From: Drosophila persimilis
Taxonomy: Eukaryota > Arthropoda > Insecta > Diptera > Drosophilidae
Assembly: GCF_003286085.1 (NCBI RefSeq)
Contig: NW_020825576.1
Location: forward strand, 1 to 64,000
Direction: 5' to 3'
DNA: 64,000 nucleotides
The position numbers were made by a program, and so were the translations under genes. Positions 57,595-64,000 of this stretch are shown here, piece by piece; position 1 is the first letter of the stretch; every line of letters starts with the position of its first letter. Under the pieces are notes generated by a model. It had not been told where the DNA came from. It ran no database searches and saw nothing but the letters and a program-made list of their open reading frames with translations.

Positions 57595-58838
57595 GTAATA
57601 AAACTAATCAGAAAACTACTAAAAATATACAATTAACTATAGAAAAACTACATTAATTTACAAAAACTTTTTTCTAATATCACAGGCAAGTAATCTAGCT
57701 AAAACTATGGACAAAACTATCTACGGACATGCAAAAACTACAGAAACAACAGGATTGACATCTACAACAAAAACATTGATGCAGACAAGGTAAATAAACG
57801 ATAATTGACATACATTTACACACATATAAACATATTAATTACAATTTATTTTATTTCTAACAGGAGGACAAACAACAACGGAGCACCGGCGGGCATAACA
57901 AACGCAATGCGAACATTACGCTGTATACCGGCCGGCTCTGTTGTCCCCCTGTGTGTTGTTTATTGGCTGTCTGGATTCATGGTGTTGGCGTGCATCGTGG
58001 GCAAAGTTGGAGATGGCGAGCGGCTCTAGTCCGGCCGCCCACGTTGCATCTGTCTGTTGGTTTGGTGCAGCAGACCGAGTGGCACTGGTCCGGCCACCCG
58101 AGATGAATTGTCCAGTGTGTTGGCGTTGGCATGAAGTGTGATGCCAACGAATCATGTTATTGGCCGCATCCAAGTGGCTGCTGGTCCGGCCACCAGGATG
58201 CGTTGTCGATTTTAATTGTTGGCCGCATCCAAGTGGCTGCTGGTCCGGCCACCAGGATGCGCTGTCAGTTGGATTGGCCTGGCCTCCTCGGCCACGTTAT
58301 CGTCAATTTGTAATGGCGTTTTGGATGGCTGCTGGTGCGGCCATCCAGATGAGGTGTTTGCTTTGGCGTTTGAGTTTTAATATGTGTTTATTTGCAGGTA
58401 CTTGTCGGCGTTTGGATGTTGTTGCTGGCGACCCTTGTCCGGTTTGTGTTGGCGTAAAACAGCAGGTGAGTATTTTGTGTTTTTATTGGCAGCCTCCTTC
58501 ATGATTCTCCTTCTTCTTTTGCAGGATTTGCTGGCGTCTGGCGGCTCAACACCGGGCCATCCCGCCCTCACATAATTGGCATGAGAGACGGGTGTGACCG
58601 AGTGGAGCGGCAACAGGCGCCAGCATCTGCGTCGTCGTTTGGAATGGCAGCTGTTGGTTGAGAGTGGCGTGACATCATTGTGATGGTGTGGTGGCAGCGT
58701 CATTCCGCCCATTTGGCAGGAAATTGTCATTGTTGATGGCGTGGCAGCTCTGTCTGGTGATTGGCAGGTACGTGTGATTTCGTGTGTTTTGGCAGTCTTT
58801 CTTTGTTGTCTGTATTGACGTCTTTTTCTTCGTTGCAG
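57595..58838 (+). other. Candidate antisense introns in unit B (best set)
   Basis: 57595-57685 (GTAATAAAAC...TTTCTAATATCACAG, 91 bp, with a CTAAT branch-point match), 57790-57863 (GTAAATAAAC...TTTCTAACAG, 74 bp), 58466-58524 (GTGAGTATT...TTCTTTTGCAG, 59 bp) and 58768-58838 (GTACGTGTG...CTTCGTTGCAG, 71 bp). An extra acceptor-like TTATTTGCAG ends at 58397. All lie in the Drosophila short-intron size range and follow one another on one strand. Confidence 0.55.
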
Positions 58839-58868
58839 TGGCTGTCTCGGGAACGACGATTGGGCACA

Positions 58869-61276
58869 TCAATAGGCACCGCCCGATCGCATGCTTTCGC
58901 GTGCGCTGGCGATTTGTGCCCTCCATATTTCGCCCAGGCCATCCAGCGCGTCAAATGGATCGTGGTCGGTCCATTCGTCGGATTCAGAGTCCGATATGGC
59001 TGCGGCGTCATGGTGCGTATTTGGTGCTGGTCTTGGTGATGGCTGTGTGGATGCTGCTGCTGCTGTTGTTGTCTGTAGTGGCGGCACTCCTCCCGTGCTC
59101 TCGTCCCTTGCCTGCAGCAGGTTTGTCAGTTTCGTTGTGATTTCTGCCAGTTTTTCTTCCAGCTCTCTAATTTTACCGGCATATCTTTTCAGATTTTGAG
59201 CGCAGCTGCCATCGCACTGAGCTGCTGGCCGTTGCTGTTGCTGGTGTTGGCGTGGCGTCGGAGCACGATTTGGGATCGGCTGCATCGGCTGGACCCTTTG
59301 GTATTGGCGCCCCTCGGCCAGTGGCTGGGGATGTTGGTTGCGATGCTGTAGCTGTTGCCGATGCTGCCGACCCAGACCGCGCTGACGTTGCTGCTGCAGC
59401 TGTGGGTGGAGTGGCTGTGTGGGTGGCTGCTGTTGCTGTAACTGTCGCTGTAGTGGCTGCTGGTGACGTTGTGGTGGCTGCTGGAGACGATGTGCTGGCT
59501 GTTGCTGCTGAATTGGCTGTTGCATTGGCTGTGGCTGTTGCCGTAGTGGCTGAGGCTGCTGCTGCTGCTGCTGCCGTCGATGCTCCTCCTCCCTGGCGAC
59601 CCTGTGGGCCAGGAGCCGCTGCCTGGCTGCCTTGTAGGCGCTGCAGCCCTTGTAGGCGCTGATGTGCTGGCCCTGGCAGTTGGCGCATTTGGGATTTGCA
59701 GCCCTTGGCTTGCTGCACTCCGTCGTCAGGTGCCCGCCCGCGCATTTCATGCAGACAGCAGCTCGTCTACAATATGCGCGGGTGTGGCCAAACACCTGAC
59801 ATCGATGGCACTGGGCAGGGTCACGGGAGACTCCAAGTCTCTCAACCGTGACGGGCCTCCCACCCAGGCGTCTCAGCTTCAACACATCGTATTGGTTTGG
59901 GGGCGATCTCAGCCTCGAAGAGGTTGTATTGGCGGCTGCGATCGAATCGATCGGTGATCGCCCGATTATACCGGACCGTGTACCCCTCGGCCTGCATGCA
60001 GTCCCGGAACCAGTCAGAGGGCGTGGAATGGGGAAGACCTCGGATGAGGATCCTCAATCCTCTGTCCTCCACAGGCTGATGCCCGAACTCGCCGTGCCGG
60101 ATGTCATTGGCAATGGCAAGGGTGTGTGTATTGGGAGTGGCAGTAGTTGTGTTGGTGTTGGTTATGGCGATGGTGCTGGTGTTAGTGGCGGTGACGGTGT
60201 TGGTGTTTGTCTTTGTAATTGCGTTGGCGTCATTATTTGTATTGGTATTGTCAGTATTAGTATTAGTAGTGGCAGAGGCAGAGGCAGGGGCAGGGGCATG
60301 TGTTGGCTGTGCAGATTGCGGCAGAGAGGCAGGAGCGGCAACTGTGTTGGTGCTGGCGGTTTTTGTTGTCCGTTTCTGCTGGTTTTGCTGTTGCTGCCGC
60401 AGCTCGTGTTGCCTCAGCTGCTCCTGGACAATGGCCTCCAGCTCCTCCATGGTTTGCCTCTTTTTAATAGGCCTCTTGATTGGCGGTCGCTGCTGGTGTT
60501 GGTGGTGATGGCGGCCCCGTTGTCTGGCCTGCTTCCTCTCAGCCTCATCCTCATCGTCACTCCCACTGTCGATGAGGGCGCGGCGTCGTTTCGGTGTTGG
60601 TGGGATTGGCTGTGATTGTGGCTGTGTTTGTGGTAGTTTAGTTGTGGCTGTTTGTCTTTGTGTAGGTGCTGGCTGGGCTATGGCTTGGATCGACCCGTTG
60701 CTCGAAATCGAACCAAGTTCGTCTTGCAACAGGTTCGATCCGTTCGTGTGTGTGTGTGGCTGCCCGTTGGCCGTTTTGGCGCTCTGCTCCTGCGCGTCGG
60801 CTTGCCGGCTCTCCTCCGTCTTCTCCCTCTCCCGTTACTCCCGAACGGTTTTGAATGTTCGAGAGCGTGAGAGGCGGGAAAAGCGGCAGCGAGAGCGGCG
60901 TCCTATCGGCCTTTCCCTTTTTGTTTGGCGGGTTTTTGGAATTTGGCGGGGTTGCGGGACTTGCAGTTGGTATTTTTGGTATTGGCGCTGCTGTTTTGAT
61001 GGGGCTCGAGGGGGGAGTGGCTGTGGCCGTGGATATGTCGGCCATGGCAATGGCTGGGTACTCACTCGATGGGTGACTGTGGCGTCGGCGCTCTGCATTG
61101 GCTGGGGCGTTTGTGTTGGCGCCTGCGCCGAGGGCTCTGCTGCTGCTGCTGCTATTGGCGGTGTTGGTGTTGGTGTTGTTGGCTGCTGCTGCTGCTGCTA
61201 GTGCGCCTCTGCGGGCCGCTCTGCCGCCGTCGCTGTGGCGTCTATTCGACCCTCGTCTGGCCATTCCTCTCGTCAT
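58869..61276 (-). pseudogene. gag: Unit B Gag with three CCHC zinc knuckles
   Basis: Three overlapping frames make one Gag of about 800 residues: 61276-60638 (basic, Ser/Thr-Asn-rich N-terminus), 60729-59842 (nuclear-signal-like PTPKRRR, TN-rich tract, and the Jockey-type Gag block LRILIRGLPHSTPSDWF), 59885-58869 (DPAQCHRCQVFGHTRAYC, CMKCAGGHLTTEC, CANCQGQHISAYKGC, then polyglutamine, a coiled-coil-like segment and an acidic end). Breaks: one near 60740 and one at a C run near 59895. Jockey-clade telomere Gags bind their RNA and target it to chromosome ends. The Q/N richness is unusual. Confidence 0.8.
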
Positions 61277-62458
61277 AGTGTTGTTGGTTTCTGTATTGGC
61301 GATTTGCTGTCTGTTTGTTGCTCTTTTCCCCTATTGAAAAGTCTCTTGTGTGTGTGTGTTTGTATTTAATGTATTTATTGGCACTTTCTGTCTCTTTACA
61401 CAGTTTTCTCTAGTTAGGTTTGTGTTTCTCTTTGGTTTGTGTTTAAACTTTTGTGTTTTAAAAAATTTATGTTACTTATTGGCGTTTAAAATTAATGACA
61501 TTTATTGGGGAGAAGAAAGCTTGTCGGTAGTAGTAGTGGCGGTGGGGGGGAAGGGACTTTTTGTCATGTCAGCGGGGGCACGGCACGGCACGGCACACGA
61601 CAGACACCACAAGAAAACAGGGCAACACAGAAAGAAAACGGAGATGGCGACACGGCAAAACGACACGAAAACGGTGATGGCACGTCCGACGATCGCGACC
61701 TCTTGAGCGGGCGGACGAGATGAGAGTGGCCTGGACGAGGTTCATGGTGGAACAGTCATATGTCCGCCAACTCCCATGCTCTCCACTCGAGAGATCCGAT
61801 CGCCGATCGTCATTTACCGGTGCTCTCACCCCCGGTTCCACTTTCACTCACCCCAATATTGAGTGAGATGAAAACGGTCCGAGGGCAGCAGCACCGACAA
61901 GTAGGCAATGAAAATTTGCAATGGCTGTTTGCATTAGTGGCTGTGTGTTGTTGTTGGCAAATGGCTCATGTCTAATGTTTCTCTGTGCTTCTTGTATTGG
62001 CTGCTCTGTTGTCAAGGATGGGATGGGATGGGAAGGGGATAAATGCCTGCTCCCGTATAACCGCCCGGATACTTTAAACTTCCGGATCTTACGATCCGGG
62101 CGCGAGTAGCTCCGAAGAGTCGACCGCATAGCATCTTGTGGGCGGTTGTAATGGCTTTGTTGGGGCGTTTGGCAGAGTGGCGATGGTTGGCAGTGTTCAT
62201 TTTATTCCTGCTCAGCCTCATTTGGTCTTTAGTGGCATTTGAAGTGGGAGGGGGGGGTGGGTGTGGAAATTGGCTGGGCGTATATTGCCGAAGTTGGCGG
62301 CCGATAACACACTAGCATTGAGAAATGCAATTTAAATTTGAATTGGCTTTTTGGTGTGTTATCGGTCAATGGTCTGGTATTTGCGTGGTATTTTTGGTGA
62401 TACCACATGTCAGGGGAAATATGGGAATGGCAGATAGGTGGGGAAGAAGAGGAAAAAG

Positions 62459-63391
62459 GTAATAAAACTAATCAAAAACTACTAAAAATATACAATTAAC
62501 TACAGAAAAACTACATTAATTTACAAAAACTTATTTCTAATATCACAGGCAAGTAACTAAAACTATGGACAAACTATCTACGGACATGCAAAAACTACAG
62601 AAACAACAGGATTGACATCTACAACAAAAACATTGATGCAGACAAGGTAAATAAACGATAATTGACATACATTTACACACATATAAACATATTAATTACA
62701 ATTTATTTTATTTCTAACAGGAGGACAACAACAACGGAGCACCGGCGGGCATAACAAACGCAATGCGAACATTACGCTGTATACCGGCCGGCTCTGTTGT
62801 CCCCCTGTGTGTTGTTTATGGCTGTTATGGTGATGGCTGGATTGGTGGTGTTGGCGTGCATCGTGGGCAAAGTTGGAGATGGCGAGCGGCTCTAGTCCGG
62901 CCGCCCACGTTGCATCTGTCAGGTGGAGATGGCGCATCCAATCGAGTGGCACTGGTCCGGCCACCCGAGATGCATTGTCCAGTGCGTTGGCATTGGCATC
63001 GAAATGTGATGCCAACGAGTCATGTTATTGGCCGCATCCGAGTGGCTGCTGGTCCGGCCACCAGGATGCGTTGTCGATTTTAATTGTTGGCCGCATCCAA
63101 GTGGCTGCTGGTCCGGCCACCAGGATGCGCTGTCAGTTGGATTGGCCTGGCCTCCTCGGCCACGTTCGTCGTCAGTTTTTAATGGCGTTTTGATTGGCTG
63201 CTGGTCCGGCCATCCAGATGAGGTGTTTGTTTTTGCCGTTTGATTTTTAATTTATGTTTATTTGCAGGTACTTTCGGCGTTTGGATGTTGTTGCTGGCGA
63301 CCCTTGTCTGGTTGGTGTTGGCGTAAAAAGCAGGTGAGTATTTGTGTTTTTATTGGCAGCCTCCTTCATGATTCTCCTTCTTCTTTTGCAG
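62459..63391 (+). other. Candidate antisense introns in unit A
   Basis: 62459-62548 (90 bp), 62647-62720 (74 bp) and 63334-63391 (58 bp), at the same places and with the same splice sites as in unit B. A donor GTACGTG at 63667 is kept, but its acceptor reads GCGG instead of GCAG. Confidence 0.5.
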
Positions 63392-63767
63392 GATCTGCTG
63401 GCGTCTGGCGGCTCAACACCAGGCCATCCCGCCCTCACATAATTGGCATGAGAGACGGGTGCGACCCAGTGGAGCAGCAACAGGAGCCAGCATCTGCATC
63501 GTCGTTTGGAATGGCAGCTGTTGGTTGAGAGTGGCGTGACGTCACGGCCATGGTGTGGTGGCAGCGTCATCAAAAGAGGTCTCCTTTTCCGTCCCTTTGG
63601 CAGGAAATTGTCATTGTTGATGGCGAGGCAGCTTCTTCATGGTCAGCTCTGTCTGGTGATTGGCAGGTACGTGTGATTTCGTGTGTTTTGGCCGTTTTTC
63701 GTTGTTGTCTGTATTGACGTCTTTTTCTTCGTTGCGGTGGCTGTCTCGGGAACGACGATTGGGCACA

Positions 63768-64000
63768 TCAATAGGCACCGCCCGATAGCATGCTTTCGCG
63801 TGCGCTGGCGATTTGTGCCCTCCATATTTCGCCCAGGCCATCCAGCGCGTCAAATGGATCGTGGTCGGTCCATTCGTCGTCATCATCGTCGTCAATTGCT
63901 TCGCAGTCCATATCGGATTCGGAGTCCGATATGGCTGCGGCGTCATGGTGCGTATTTGGTGCTGGTCTTGGTGATGGCTGTGCGGATGCTGCTGCTGCTG
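63768..64000 (-). pseudogene. gag: Unit A Gag C-terminus, partial
   Basis: The acidic end (EAIDDDDDDEWTDHDPFDAL) and stop at 63768-63770 are as in unit C. It retains the MDCEAIDD segment that unit B lost. Coding status upstream is unknown. Confidence 0.65.

Larger units (their letters stand above)
56521..61410 (-). mobile_element. Gag-only non-LTR element, unit B (most complete)
   Basis: About 4.89 kb head-to-tail between units C and A. It has a 5' region of about 135 bp, Gag 61276-58869, and a 3' region of about 2.3 kb ending in three tail repeats. An AATAAATG signal lies on minus near 56632. No RT frame anywhere, so it would depend on RT in trans, as HeT-A does. Confidence 0.75.
61411..64000 (-). 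mobile_element. Gag-only non-LTR element, unit A (5' part beyond window)
   Basis: 3' region 61411-63767 closely follows unit B, then the Gag end. The unit continues past the right edge, so the array is longer than seen here. Tail repeats are degenerate (TTAGGTTTGTGTTTCTCTTT then GGTTTGTGTTTAAAC, 61414-61448). Confidence 0.72.

Noticed and set aside
59848-60615. Long plus-strand ORFs in the array (255 codons here, 177 at 54484, 178 at 50183)
   Set aside because: They are antisense of Gag Q/N/TN low-complexity tracts, which rarely give stops in other frames. Their products are runs of C, V, L and G without domains.

Overview
The window is repeat-rich heterochromatin from a Drosophila, most likely of the obscura group (D. 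miranda, D. pseudoobscura or D. persimilis). The species call rests on sixteen copies of a DINE-1/ISY-type Helentron whose termini and (GTCY)n core I recognise from that group, on BEL/Pao and 412-like LTR elements, on introns of about 55-90 bp, and on a Drosophila sperm leucyl aminopeptidase (S-Lap) gene. No tRNA, rRNA or intact host gene was found. The chromosome cannot be assigned from sequence alone. ISY load, decayed duplicated testis-type genes and large inverted repeats would fit a Y or neo-Y, while the right third looks telomeric or subtelomeric.

Layout. 1-1877: end of a roo-like BEL element (BEL-1, minus strand). 1890-4025: two head-to-tail ISY copies. 4405-7795: a convergent pseudogene pair, Tbc1d13-like (+) and S-Lap-like (-). 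7573-16248: an almost identical 4,338-bp tandem duplication carrying the S-Lap 5' part, an ISY, an old DINE relic and the 3' half of a second BEL element (BEL-2). 16249-19924: the rest of BEL-2 (RT, protease, gag, leader). 19925-33101: an ISY jungle holding an inverted duplication around a BEL-2 5' LTR, a GC-rich LTR-like block, and a near-perfect ISY palindrome centred near 30.8 kb. 33331-41207: a longer BEL-1 copy bounded by a GATAT target duplication, with an env-like gene and a nested 412-like element whose interior is largely an ISY. 41208-44850: a second copy of the Tbc1d13/S-Lap pair. 44951-47926: relic plus BEL-2, broken off inside RNase H.

From 47927 to the right edge the sequence changes character. 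It is a head-to-tail array of four related Gag-only non-LTR elements (units D, C, B, A; sense on the minus strand), rich in Q/N tracts, with CCHC knuckles preserved in unit B, long 3' regions and strong strand asymmetry (G/T on plus). The first element abuts the broken BEL-2 directly through an oligo(A) tail. This is how Drosophila HeT-A/TART-type telomere elements are arranged, and it would put the chromosome end to the right. The plus strand of every unit also carries well-formed short introns at conserved places, which suggests a spliced antisense transcript. This array is the most interesting part of the window.

The genes do not form a pathway. The region is a record of serial duplication: an S-Lap/Tbc1d13 block that was already broken was copied with its flanking BEL-1, then partly duplicated in tandem, and invaded repeatedly by ISY elements.
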